Source: CAUPWF01 sp044425815
GTDB lineage: Bacteria > Bacillota > Clostridia > Lachnospirales > Lachnospiraceae
Reading direction: 5' to 3'
Length of the DNA: 64,000 nucleotides
Assembly (NCBI GenBank): GCA_044425815.1
Contig: JAWXVA010000001.1
Coordinates: 71,571-135,570 of the forward strand
The notes beneath the pieces are model-generated. The model searched no databases. It was not told the origin of the DNA and saw only the letters and a list, made by a program, of their open reading frames with translations. The position numbers were made by a program, and so were the translations under genes. Position 1 is the first letter of the stretch. Each line of letters opens with the position of its first letter. This document shows, in pieces, positions 9,203 to 16,818 of this stretch.

Positions 9203-10102
9203 ATGAAATATAGTGATTTTGTAAGTGCGACGACAGAAGAAGTAAGAAGATTGGCAGGGAAGGATATGAGGGTTGAATTTCATGCTGCAAAGAAAAATAA
9301 TGGGAAGGAGAGGATAGGAATCGCGATATGCTCACAAGAGAGTAATGTAACACCTGCTATTTATCTAGAAGAATATTATAAAATGTATCAATTAGGGAAC
9401 ACGATTGCGGAGATAGCACATTTGATTATCAAATTGTATGGGGAAGTAAAACTGACAAAGCCATGGAATGTTGAGAGATATCGTGAATATGATTGGGTTA
9501 GAGTACGACTTGTGAGCAAACTAATTAATTATGGAAAGAACAAAGGTTTATTAAAAGAATGCCCACATCGCAGATATTTGGACTTGGCAATTGTTTATTA
9601 TCTATTAATAGAAGAGACACCCCAAGGTACAGCTACTATGTTGGTGAAAAATGAACATATGGAGGCATGGGGAGTTGCAGAGAATGCATTGTATAAAGAA
9701 GCAATGGAAAATGCAGAGAGACTTCTACCTGCTAGACTACAGAGTATGACATCTGTGATGGAGGAATTGATAAACGAAAAAGTAATCGAAGATAAGGAAT
9801 GTGAAAAGCTAGAATTAGAAGATGCGATGTATGTATTAACAAATATACATAGAAATTTAGGGGCGAATTGCATTTTGTACCAAGGAGAATTAAAGCGTAT
9901 CGCTAAGTGCTTTCGAGAAAGTTACTACATATTACCAAGTAGTATTCATGAAGTGATTATTGTTCCAGTTAGTAAATCCCCTACAAAAGAAGAGCTGGAA
10001 ACGATGATAGAAGAAATTAATGAGACACAAGTGGAGGATGAAGAAATTTTATCGAATCATGCATATTTTTATGATATTAAACGAGAAACTTTACTTTACT
10101 AG
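9203..10102 (+). CDS. DUF5688 family protein
   Basis: A 299-aa soluble protein of the DUF5688 family, which is frequent and often multi-copy in Lachnospiraceae and has no known function. Recognisable family segments are PAIYLEEYYKMYQLGNTIAEIAHLI near the N-terminus, WVRVRLVSKLINYGKNKGLL, and HRRYLDLAIVYYLLIEE. The ATG at 9203 is chosen because AAGGAG lies 6 nt upstream; an earlier TTG at 9173 has no such site. No membrane span, signal peptide or catalytic motif is seen. It is a single-gene unit between its own promoter and the tRNA gene. Confidence 0.85.
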   Translation: MKYSDFVSATTEEVRRLAGKDMRVEFHAAKKNNGKERIGIAICSQESNVTPAIYLEEYYKMYQLGNTIAEIAHLIIKLYGEVKLTKPWNVERYREYDWVRVRLVSKLINYGKNKGLLKECPHRRYLDLAIVYYLLIEETPQGTATMLVKNEHMEAWGVAENALYKEAMENAERLLPARLQSMTSVMEELINEKVIEDKECEKLELEDAMYVLTNIHRNLGANCILYQGELKRIAKCFRESYYILPSSIHEVIIVPVSKSPTKEELETMIEEINETQVEDEEILSNHAYFYDIKRETLLY

Positions 10103-10123
10103 AAAATAGGAATGTGATATTAT
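10095..10123 (+). promoter_or_regulatory. Weak promoter candidate for the tRNA-Arg gene
   Basis: TTTACT (10095-10100) and TATTAT (10118-10123) are 17 nt apart, which would put the start of transcription about 8 nt before the mature tRNA. The -35 overlaps the end of the DUF5688 coding region. Confidence 0.4.
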
Positions 10124-10137
10124 TATAAGGTTAATGT

Positions 10138-10209
10138 ACACCCATAGCTCAGTGGATAGAGCACTGCCCTCCGGAGGCAGGTGCGGCGGTTCGACCCCGC
10201 CTGGGTGTG
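10138..10209 (+). tRNA. tRNA-Arg (anticodon CCG)
   Basis: A full 72-nt cloverleaf can be folded. The acceptor stem is ACACCCA with TGGGTGT, the D arm is GCTC..GAGC, and the anticodon stem CTGCC/GGCAG encloses the loop CTCCGGA, with CCG as anticodon. The variable loop has 4 nt, and the T arm is GGCGG-TTCGACC-CCGCC. The CCA end is not encoded. It reads CGG arginine codons, which are rare in this AT-rich genome. Confidence 0.96.
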
Positions 10210-10261
10210 TATTCCTTATAAAGAAGGAAATCTCGAATACAAATAGATAAGAGGAAATGGA

Positions 10262-10954
10262 ATGAAGGGATATAAAATAGCATTCAAGAAAGCGTTTCCA
10301 TATACAATACCTGTTTTGACAGGGTATTTGTTTATAGGAATTGCATTCGGAGTGATGTTTGCAGAAATAGGTTACAATGTGTTTTGGGGAACACTTATGA
10401 GTGTGCTGGTATTTGCTGGTTCTGGTCAGTATTTAGCAGTGAATTTTTTTGTGCCAGGATTCTCACTAGTACAAGTCGTAGTATTGACATTGATGGTTAA
10501 TATCAGACATGTATTTTATGGCTTATCATTATTAGAAGCATTCAAAGGAATGGGCTGGAAAAAATGGTATGCGGTGTTTGGGTTGACAGACGAGACATAT
10601 TCATTATTATGTACGACAGAACTACCAGATGGGGTAGAAGCTGATAAATTCAATTTTGCTATCGTATTATTGGATCATTCATATTGGGTGGCAGGTTCTA
10701 TTATAGGAAGTTTGATGGGAATGTATATTCCATTTAATTCAGAAGGAATTGACTTTGCGATGACAGCTTTATTTATAGTGATTTTTGTGGAGCAATGGAT
10801 GAATAAGAAAAATAGAATTCCAGAAATATTGGGGGTTACTTGTGCAATAATTAGTTTGCAGATTTTTGGAGCATCCCAATTTGTATTACCAGCTATGCTT
10901 TCTATTATATTGATATTAATTGCAAGTAAAAGAAAACTAGGACAGGAGGATTAA
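10262..10954 (+). CDS. azlC: AzlC family branched-chain amino acid exporter, large subunit
   Basis: Large subunit of the two-protein AzlCD exporter for branched-chain amino acids and their analogues. The 230-aa protein is hydrophobic throughout, with the family features YLFIGIAFGVMFAEIGYN near the N-terminus, FAGSGQYLAVNFF, and LMVNIRHVFYGLSLLEAF. The helper subunit azlD follows after 2 nt, as expected for this pair. AGAGGAAATGG lies before the ATG. No regulator of the AzlB/Lrp type is adjacent, so control is unknown. Confidence 0.92.
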   Translation: MKGYKIAFKKAFPYTIPVLTGYLFIGIAFGVMFAEIGYNVFWGTLMSVLVFAGSGQYLAVNFFVPGFSLVQVVVLTLMVNIRHVFYGLSLLEAFKGMGWKKWYAVFGLTDETYSLLCTTELPDGVEADKFNFAIVLLDHSYWVAGSIIGSLMGMYIPFNSEGIDFAMTALFIVIFVEQWMNKKNRIPEILGVTCAIISLQIFGASQFVLPAMLSIILILIASKRKLGQED

Positions 10955-10956
10955 GT

Positions 10957-11289
10957 ATGCCGATAAGTGTATCGATGTCATTGATTACAATTTTGATTGT
11001 AGGGGTTGTTACATTTCTTACAAGGGCGACTCCGTTCCTTTTGTTTCCAGAAGGAAAAGAAATACCACCTATTATACAATATTTGGGAAAAGTATTAACA
11101 CCAGCCGTGATAGGGATGCTAGTAGTGTATTGTCTAAAAGGGACTACAGTATTTAATTATCCGCACGGGATCCCAGAGGCAATAGCGGTTATAACAGTGA
11201 TAGGTCTACACGTGTGGAAACGGAATAATTTGCTGAGTATTGGAATAGGAACAGTGTTATATATGTTTTTGATTCAAGTGGTTTTTTAA
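10957..11289 (+). CDS. azlD: AzlD domain branched-chain amino acid exporter, small subunit
   Basis: Small membrane partner of AzlC. The 110-aa protein has three to four predicted spans and the family signature TFLTRATPFLLFPEGKEIPPIIQYLGKVL near the N-terminus (about residues 19-46). It starts 2 nt after azlC with AGGAGG at the end of that gene, so the two are translated together. The length is normal for the family. Confidence 0.92.
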   Translation: MPISVSMSLITILIVGVVTFLTRATPFLLFPEGKEIPPIIQYLGKVLTPAVIGMLVVYCLKGTTVFNYPHGIPEAIAVITVIGLHVWKRNNLLSIGIGTVLYMFLIQVVF

Positions 11290-11313
11290 TAAAAGCAACA
11301 TACAGAGGGCGCC

Positions 11314-12669
11314 ATGAAAGTTAGAAATGAATCTCTATTAGAAGGTAGTATCAGAAAGAGTATCTTATTGTTTGCTTTCCCAATTTTTTTGGGAAGCTTA
11401 TTTCAGCAACTCTATAATATGGCAGACGCATTGATTGTGGGGAATTTTGCTGGAGATGACGCATTAGCAGCAGTTACAAGCACAGGAACACTTATTTTCT
11501 TATTTATTGGTTTTTTTGGTGGAATGTATCAAGGGATGGGTGTGGTGATTGCACGTTATTTTGGTGCGAAAGATAAGGTGAATGTTCGCAAAGCAATCTG
11601 CACAGCCGTTATTTTTGGCGTGTTGAGTGGAGTTGTGTTGTCGATAAGTGGAGTACTAGGTGCAAGGACTATCGTAGAGATGGTGGGTACACCGAGTGAA
11701 ATATACGAGGATTCAGTTGCTTATATCCGCATTTATTTTATGGGCGCATTATTTACGGCAATCTACAATACGATGTGCGGAATTTGCAGAGCTCTTGGAG
11801 ACAGTAAGCGACCGGTGCATTATCTTGTAGTGGCATCTATAGTGAATGTTATACTGGATGTTGTACTAGTTGGAATCTTTGGAATGGCGGTGAGAGGCGC
11901 AGCCATAGCAACAGTATTGGCACAAGGAACCTGCGCAGCATTGTCGTGGTATCGATTGATGAATTTGGAAGAAAATAGTATTCGCATCCAGCATTTGAAA
12001 AGAGATTATAATTGGTCACTATTAAAGCAAATGATTCAGATTGGACTTCCTACAGGAGTACAAAACTCTGTCATAGCATTTGCAAATGTAGTGGTGCAAT
12101 CAAGTATCAATTCATTTGGGACAGTCGTGATGGCTGGAACAGGGACCTATTCGAAATTACAAGGGATTGTATTCTTACCAATAGAAGCATTTAGTATGGC
12201 TTTGACGAATTTTGTGAGTCAAAACTTAGGAGCAGGATGTGTAGAACGTGTGAAAAAGGGAGCTGCTTTTGGCGTATTATTATCCTGTATAAGTGTAGAG
12301 GTGATTGGGATTTTAGCCTTTGTATTTGCTCCGACATTGATAGGAGCGTTCGGTGGAGGTGCAGACGTGATAGCAGTCGGAGCTATGAAACTTCATATTG
12401 ACGCGCTGTTCTATTGCTTTCTAGCATATGCTCATACAGTATCTAGCATTATGCGTGGGGCAGGGAAAGCAAAAACACCGATGTTTATTATGTTAGGAAT
12501 TTGGTGTGTAATGCGTGTAGCATATATTGAACTCGTGATGTATTTCACTAATAGTTTGACGCTCGTATTTTGGGCGTATCCGCTTACGTGGATGACTAGC
12601 TTCATTTTGTTTTTCTTAGCATATCGCAAGTTAAGATTATCTTTTGATAAGATGATTAGAATCTCATAA
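11314..12669 (+). CDS. MATE family efflux transporter (first of three)
   Basis: A 451-aa twelve-span MATE transporter, which would expel cationic or other small molecules using an ion gradient. The two homologous halves are visible; typical segments are FPIFLGSLFQQLYNMADALIVGNFAGDDALAAV in the first half and GTYSKLQGIVFLPIEAFSMALTNFVSQNLGAG in the second. It follows azlCD by 24 nt with GAGGGCG as a weak ribosome binding site, so it may belong to that unit. The substrate is unknown. It is only distantly similar to the MATE genes at 28869 and 40248, so these are not recent tandem duplicates. Confidence 0.93.
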   Translation: MKVRNESLLEGSIRKSILLFAFPIFLGSLFQQLYNMADALIVGNFAGDDALAAVTSTGTLIFLFIGFFGGMYQGMGVVIARYFGAKDKVNVRKAICTAVIFGVLSGVVLSISGVLGARTIVEMVGTPSEIYEDSVAYIRIYFMGALFTAIYNTMCGICRALGDSKRPVHYLVVASIVNVILDVVLVGIFGMAVRGAAIATVLAQGTCAALSWYRLMNLEENSIRIQHLKRDYNWSLLKQMIQIGLPTGVQNSVIAFANVVVQSSINSFGTVVMAGTGTYSKLQGIVFLPIEAFSMALTNFVSQNLGAGCVERVKKGAAFGVLLSCISVEVIGILAFVFAPTLIGAFGGGADVIAVGAMKLHIDALFYCFLAYAHTVSSIMRGAGKAKTPMFIMLGIWCVMRVAYIELVMYFTNSLTLVFWAYPLTWMTSFILFFLAYRKLRLSFDKMIRIS

Positions 12670-12827
12670 ACCATTAAGTATTTTTTTAGAAAATGGAGAT
12701 AAAGTATTCATAAATTATGTATATGATTGTTATGTAGAAGCGAAAAGTAGTAATAATTCGACTGCCAGTTGCATAGAATAATAGAGTCGGTATATGCGAG
12801 GCTAGAACATAACAGGAGGTATAAAGT

Positions 12828-12980
12828 ATGCAAGAAAAACGCATGAATACTGGAAACGAAGTGATTTCCATGGAAGCATATCTATTGAAACGAAAACAGA
12901 TAAAAAAACAAGAAACCAGTGTGATTCAAAAGAAAAAAGAAAAAAGTTCTATCTATGAACTAGTAGAACTTTATCTATAA
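12828..12980 (+). CDS. Small basic protein of 50 aa, unknown
   Basis: A short reading frame with a near-perfect ribosome binding site (AGGAGG at 12814-12819, 8 nt before the ATG), which is the main reason to believe it is a gene. The protein starts MQEKRMNTGNEVISMEAYLL, is very lysine-rich in the middle (KRKQIKKQ, QKKKEKS), and ends in a short hydrophobic/acidic helix (IYELVELYL). It has no membrane span and no cysteine. I do not recognise the family. It lies 158 nt after a MATE gene and 7 nt before the end of an oppositely oriented small membrane protein. Confidence 0.62.
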   Translation: MQEKRMNTGNEVISMEAYLLKRKQIKKQETSVIQKKKEKSSIYELVELYL

Positions 12981-12987
12981 AATATAA

Positions 12988-13257
12988 TTAATGATTGATA
13001 GGATTATGAGATTGATTCGTTGCATCGTCAGTAGAATCAGATGTTTCATCAGATACAGAATCAGAATTTTTTCCTTGTTTGTATACGAGTGCCATAACAT
13101 ACAGCATCACAGGAACAAAGATTGTAGCGGCGATAGAGCATTTGAAGTAAAAAAATGAGGTCGTTGTGTCAATGAGTGCAAAAATCAAAGTGCTAGCATA
13201 GAGTGCTACTAGACAGATGATGCCGATTATTGCGAATATACGTCTTGTTTTTTTCAT
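12988..13257 (-). CDS. Small two-span membrane protein, unknown
   Basis: An 89-aa protein starting MKKTRRIFAIIGIICL. The start at 13257 is preferred to the ATG at 13266 because AAGGA lies about 8 nt upstream of it, whereas it nearly touches the earlier ATG. Two membrane spans are predicted (about residues 8-28 and 40-60), followed by a hydrophilic tail rich in Ser, Asp and Asn (SDSVSDETSDSTDD). Similar short proteins occur in Lachnospiraceae, without known function. It is alone on the minus strand here, convergent with the 50-aa gene. Confidence 0.72.
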   Translation of the reverse strand: MKKTRRIFAIIGIICLVALYASTLIFALIDTTTSFFYFKCSIAATIFVPVMLYVMALVYKQGKNSDSVSDETSDSTDDATNQSHNPINH

Positions 13258-13305
13258 AGAAACCATCCTTATTGTTTGATTGCTTTTTTATATTGCAAAA
13301 AGCTT

Positions 13306-13334
13306 TTGAATTATTTTCTTAAATAGTATATAAT
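13306..13334 (+). promoter_or_regulatory. Promoter candidate for the SEC-C protein gene
   Basis: TTGAAT (13306-13311) and TATAAT (13329-13334) with a 17-nt spacer, 38 nt before the start codon. Confidence 0.6.
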
Positions 13335-13371
13335 AAAAGTTACGAAAATGAAATACAAAGGAGTATATTAA

Positions 13372-13878
13372 ATGAGTTTATTAGAACAATGGAGAAAAGA
13401 AGCCTATAATCAGAATGCACAACAGCAACAATTACAACAATTTTGGGGTACATATTTCGATATTGAAAAAGGTATTTATGAGCAACTTCTAGCAAATCCT
13501 ACAGAAGTAGTTACAGGAACAGTAAAAGAACTTGCTGAAAAATATGAGATAGAAGTATTCACCATGGTAGGTTTTTTGGATGGTATCAATGATAGCTTGA
13601 AAGAGGCAAACCCAATTGAGACTATGGAAGAAGATACCGTAGTTAGTCTTCCAATGGATTTAGAAGTGTTATATAAGAATATGGTAGATGCAAAAGCTGA
13701 TTGGTTGTATGAATTGTCACAATGGGATGAAATCTTTACAGAAGAGAAAAAAGCAGAATTATATAAAGAGCAAAAAGCATCTCGTACGATTCGTAAAGAA
13801 GCTAAGGTTGGACGAAATGATGCTTGTCCTTGTGGAAGTGGTAAGAAATATAAGAAATGCTGTGGTAAAAACGCATAA
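13372..13878 (+). CDS. SEC-C metal-binding domain protein
   Basis: A 168-aa cytoplasmic protein ending in a complete SEC-C zinc-binding motif, GRNDACPCGSGKKYKKCCGKN, like the tail of SecA. The N-terminal 145 residues are mostly helical, with a glutamine-rich stretch (NAQQQQLQQFW), and do not contain a domain I can name. SEC-C tails often mediate ribosome or SecB-like protein contacts, so a role in protein quality control or translation is possible but unproven. AAGGAG lies 9 nt before the ATG. It is transcribed separately from thrS, whose leader follows. Confidence 0.85.
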   Translation: MSLLEQWRKEAYNQNAQQQQLQQFWGTYFDIEKGIYEQLLANPTEVVTGTVKELAEKYEIEVFTMVGFLDGINDSLKEANPIETMEEDTVVSLPMDLEVLYKNMVDAKADWLYELSQWDEIFTEEKKAELYKEQKASRTIRKEAKVGRNDACPCGSGKKYKKCCGKNA

Positions 13879-13914
13879 CATTGATAAAATCTATATAGTA
13901 AAACGTAGAAGAGA

Positions 13915-14119
13915 AGAGTAGGATACAACAATGATTCCAGAGAGAAAGGGATGCTGAGAACCTTTTATTACTTGTGTATTTGAACACTACCTCTGAGTGA
14001 CTGTAAAGCAGTCCGGTGACTCCGTTATAGTCATTAAGTGGTATCTTGTTAGATACAATTAGGGTGGAACCGCGATTTAGTCGTCCCTTACAGAGTAGTT
14101 TCTGTAAGGGACTTTTTTT
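13915..14119 (+). promoter_or_regulatory. T-box leader of thrS (threonine specifier)
   Basis: A transcription-attenuation leader sensing uncharged tRNA-Thr. The T-box proper, AGGGTGGAACCGCG, is at 14061-14074. The terminator is GTCCCTTACAGA (14083-14094) with TCTGTAAGGGAC (14101-14112) and seven T. The specifier is most likely ACC at 13989-13991 on the 3' side of stem I. When tRNA-Thr is uncharged its acceptor end would pair with the T-box and prevent the terminator. The exact 5' end is estimated. Confidence 0.93.
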
Positions 14120-14202
14120 ATAGAAATATTAAGACGAAAATAATAAGAACAAATAAATCAGAACAAATAAATAAGAGAAAATAAAGAAAGAAGAGGTATG
14201 AA

Positions 14203-16176
14203 ATGAAAATCACATTAAAAGATGGAACATTGAAAGAATATGCGGAGCATAAATCTGTATATGAAATTGCTGTTGATATTAGTGAAGGATTGGCAAGAAT
14301 GGCGACAGCTGGTGAAGTGAACGGAGAAGTTGTAGATCTTAGAACAGTTATTTCAGAGGACTGTGAACTAAATATTCTAACAGCAAATGATGAGAAAGGT
14401 TTGGCTGCGCTTCGTCATACCACATCGCACATCTTGGCGCAGGCAGTTAAGAATTTATATCCAGCAGCCAAAGTGGCAATAGGACCATCTATTGAGACAG
14501 GATTTTATTATGACTTTGAGCATGAGCCATTTTCAAGTGAAGACTTAGTGTTGATCGAAAAAGAAATGAAGAAAATTATTAAAGCTGGTAGCAAGATAGA
14601 ACGCTTTGAATTACCTAGAGCAGAAGCAATCAAATTTATGGAAGAAAGAGAAGAGCCTTATAAGGTGGAATTGATTCAAGATCTTCCAGAAGATGCTGTG
14701 ATTTCATTCTATGATCAAGGTGGTTTTGTGGATTTGTGCGCAGGGCCTCATATGATGAGTGTGAAAAATATTAAGGCATTCAAATTAATTTCTTCATCGG
14801 GTGCATATTGGAGAGGTAGTGAAAAGAATAAAATGTTATCTCGTATTTATGGTACAGCGTTTGCAAAAAAAGAAGAATTAAATGCATATTTAGAGCATTT
14901 AGAAGAAGTGAAAAAACGTGATCACAATAAATTAGGACGTGAAATGGAAATTTTTGCGACAGTAGATGTTATCGGACAAGGTCTTCCGCTCATCATGCCT
15001 AATGGTACAATTATGATGCAGGAATTACAGCGCTGGATAGAGGATGAAGAGACACGTCGAGGATATGTCAGAACAAAAACTCCGCTTATGGCTAAAAAAG
15101 ATTTGTATGAAATTTCAGATCACTGGGGCCATTACAAAGAAGGGATGTTTGTATTAGGAGATGAAGAAGTAGAAGGCGAAGAAGTATTTGCGCTACGACC
15201 AATGACATGTCCATTCCAATACTACGTATACAAACAAAGCCAGAAGAGCTACAGAGATTTACCACTTCGTTATGGTGAGACTTCAACACTTTTTAGAAAT
15301 GAAGATTCAGGAGAAATGCATGGATTGACACGTGTACGCCAATTCACGATTTCAGAAGGACATTTAGTAGTAACACCAGAACAAATGGAAGAAGAATTTA
15401 AAGGCTGTGTGGATTTGGCAAAATATTGTTTGACTACGTTAGGGATTGCAGAGGATGTGACATATCGTTTATCATTATCTGATCCAGAGAATATGAGCAA
15501 ATATTTAGGAACAAGAGAAGCGTGGGACGAAGTAGAAGATATGATGAGAAACATTTTGAGTCATATTGGAGTTTCTTATGCAGAAGAAACTGGAGAGTCT
15601 GCGTTTTATGGACCGAAATTAGATATTCAAGCAAAGAATGTGTATGGAAAAGAAGATACGATGATTACGATTCAATTGGACATGTTCCTTGCTGAACGAT
15701 TTGATATGACATTTGTAGATAAAGATGGAGAAAAGAAACGTCCATATATTATTCATCGTACATCAATGGGATGTTATGAACGTACATTAGCATGGTTGAT
15801 TGAAAAATATGCAGGGCTATTCCCTACATGGTTGTGTCCAGAGCAAGTAAAAGTACTACCTATTTCAGAAAAATATCATGAGTATGCAAATAAAGTGGCA
15901 GAGGAATTGAAAAATAATGGTGTACGTTGTTCAGTAGATGAGCGAGGAGAAAAAATAGGATATAAGATTCGTGATGCAAGACTTCATAAAGTACCATATA
16001 TGTTAGTAGTGGGTGCTAATGAAGAAGCAGAAGGAGTCGTATCAGTGAGAAGCCGCTATTTAGGAGATGAAGGACAAAAGCCACTAGATACATTTGTAAA
16101 TGATATTTGTAAAGAAATTCGTACGAAAGAAATACGTGAAATTCAAGTAGAAGCAGATGGACAGCAAAAGAAATAA
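14203..16176 (+). CDS. thrS: Threonyl-tRNA synthetase
   Basis: Charges tRNA-Thr with threonine. The 657-aa enzyme has the full domain order: an N-terminal TGS domain (residues 1-60), the editing domain with HTTSHILAQAV and CAGPH zinc-like site, the class II catalytic core with motif 2 (FRNEDSGEMHGLTRVRQF) and the zinc-binding MTCPFQYYVY, motif 3 (HRTSMGCYERTLAWLIE), and the C-terminal anticodon-binding domain. AAGAGG precedes the ATG by 7 nt. Expression is controlled by the T-box leader directly upstream. Confidence 0.98.
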   Translation: MKITLKDGTLKEYAEHKSVYEIAVDISEGLARMATAGEVNGEVVDLRTVISEDCELNILTANDEKGLAALRHTTSHILAQAVKNLYPAAKVAIGPSIETGFYYDFEHEPFSSEDLVLIEKEMKKIIKAGSKIERFELPRAEAIKFMEEREEPYKVELIQDLPEDAVISFYDQGGFVDLCAGPHMMSVKNIKAFKLISSSGAYWRGSEKNKMLSRIYGTAFAKKEELNAYLEHLEEVKKRDHNKLGREMEIFATVDVIGQGLPLIMPNGTIMMQELQRWIEDEETRRGYVRTKTPLMAKKDLYEISDHWGHYKEGMFVLGDEEVEGEEVFALRPMTCPFQYYVYKQSQKSYRDLPLRYGETSTLFRNEDSGEMHGLTRVRQFTISEGHLVVTPEQMEEEFKGCVDLAKYCLTTLGIAEDVTYRLSLSDPENMSKYLGTREAWDEVEDMMRNILSHIGVSYAEETGESAFYGPKLDIQAKNVYGKEDTMITIQLDMFLAERFDMTFVDKDGEKKRPYIIHRTSMGCYERTLAWLIEKYAGLFPTWLCPEQVKVLPISEKYHEYANKVAEELKNNGVRCSVDERGEKIGYKIRDARLHKVPYMLVVGANEEAEGVVSVRSRYLGDEGQKPLDTFVNDICKEIRTKEIREIQVEADGQQKK

Positions 16177-16197
16177 AATGGAAATCATTTGAAAAAC

Positions 16198-16227
16198 GTA
16201 GAAAATTGAATAAAAAAATGAATAATA
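16198..16227 (+). promoter_or_regulatory. Possible sigma-G-like promoter before the DUF1540 gene
   Basis: GTAGA (16198-16202) and AATAATA (16221-16227) are 18 nt apart. Compared with the Bacillus forespore sigma-G consensus GHATR and CATWHTA this matches 4 of 5 and 6 of 7 positions. In AT-rich DNA such matches arise by chance, so this is a suggestion only. Confidence 0.25.
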
Positions 16228-16232
16228 CAAAT

Positions 16233-16270
16233 AATACCTCTGATTCTTAAAATGAAAAGGAGGTATTTTT
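16233..16270 (+). promoter_or_regulatory. Hairpin containing the ribosome binding site of the DUF1540 gene
   Basis: AATACCTC (16233-16240) pairs with GAGGTATT (16260-16267), and TTT runs straight into the ATG. The ribosome binding site AAGGAGG (16257-16263) is partly inside the 3' arm. The structure could end thrS transcription, hide the ribosome binding site of the next gene, or both. Confidence 0.6.
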
Positions 16271-16591
16271 ATGCCAGAATTAAAATGTACAGTAGAAACC
16301 TGTGTACACAATAAATGTTGTTGTTGTGACAAAGGAAGTATTGATATCGATGGAAATGGAGCTAAAGCAAAGGCGGAAACATGTTGTAGCAGTTTTGCGG
16401 ATAGTGCAATGACTAGCTATAGTAATTCAGCAAAATCTGCTACCTTGAATTCACAAATTCATTGTAATGCGTCTAACTGCCAATTTAATACAGCAGGGGA
16501 GTGTCAGGCAGGAACAGTGGAAGTACAAGGGAGCAATGCCTGTCAATGTTGTGAAACAGAATGTGCTAGTTTTTGCGAATGTCAATGTTAA
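16271..16591 (+). CDS. DUF1540 cysteine-rich protein with two repeats
   Basis: A 106-aa protein with about 18 cysteines arranged in two DUF1540 units: the first contains CTVETCVHNKCCCCDKGSIDI and CCSSFAD, the second CNASNCQFNTAGECQAGTVEV and CQCCETECASFCEC. The spacing suggests metal binding or dense disulphides. The family is common in Clostridia and its role is unknown; some members are linked to spores, which is not shown here. No membrane span or signal is seen. The start codon follows directly on a hairpin that covers its ribosome binding site. Confidence 0.88.
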   Translation: MPELKCTVETCVHNKCCCCDKGSIDIDGNGAKAKAETCCSSFADSAMTSYSNSAKSATLNSQIHCNASNCQFNTAGECQAGTVEVQGSNACQCCETECASFCECQC

Positions 16592-16696
16592 TACGTAGTG
16601 CATTACCGTTCTAATATTGTTGGAAAAGAGAGGCTTTTTATAAAGAACATTTGAGAAATCAAGAGGTTTTTTATAAATAGTCTCTTTTCTCTTTCG

Positions 16697-16725
16697 TTGA
16701 CCGAAAATATAAAATATGATAAAAT
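16697..16725 (+). promoter_or_regulatory. Promoter candidate for the AI-2E family transporter gene
   Basis: TTGACC (16697-16702) and TAAAAT (16720-16725) with a 17-nt spacer. The preceding 100 nt holds only an imperfect hairpin (AAAAGAGA near 16624 with TCTCTTTT near 16681) and two copies of GAGG(C/T)TTTTTATAAA; no gene is seen between 16592 and 16818. Confidence 0.5.
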
Positions 16726-16818
16726 TATGAAAGGTTTAGTATTTCTAAAAAAAGAAAATGCAGACAGGGGATACCTACTGAAAAGGAAAGGGAAAGACAG
16801 ATTGTCTTAAGGACTGTG

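Noticed and set aside
10138..10262. tRNA-Arg as an integration site for a mobile element
   Set aside because: No integrase, no second copy of the tRNA 3' end and only ordinary transporter genes downstream.
16729..16812. 27-codon frame MKGLVFLKKE... before the AI-2E transporter gene
   Set aside because: No ribosome binding site; it lies in the predicted leader and has no regulatory codon run.
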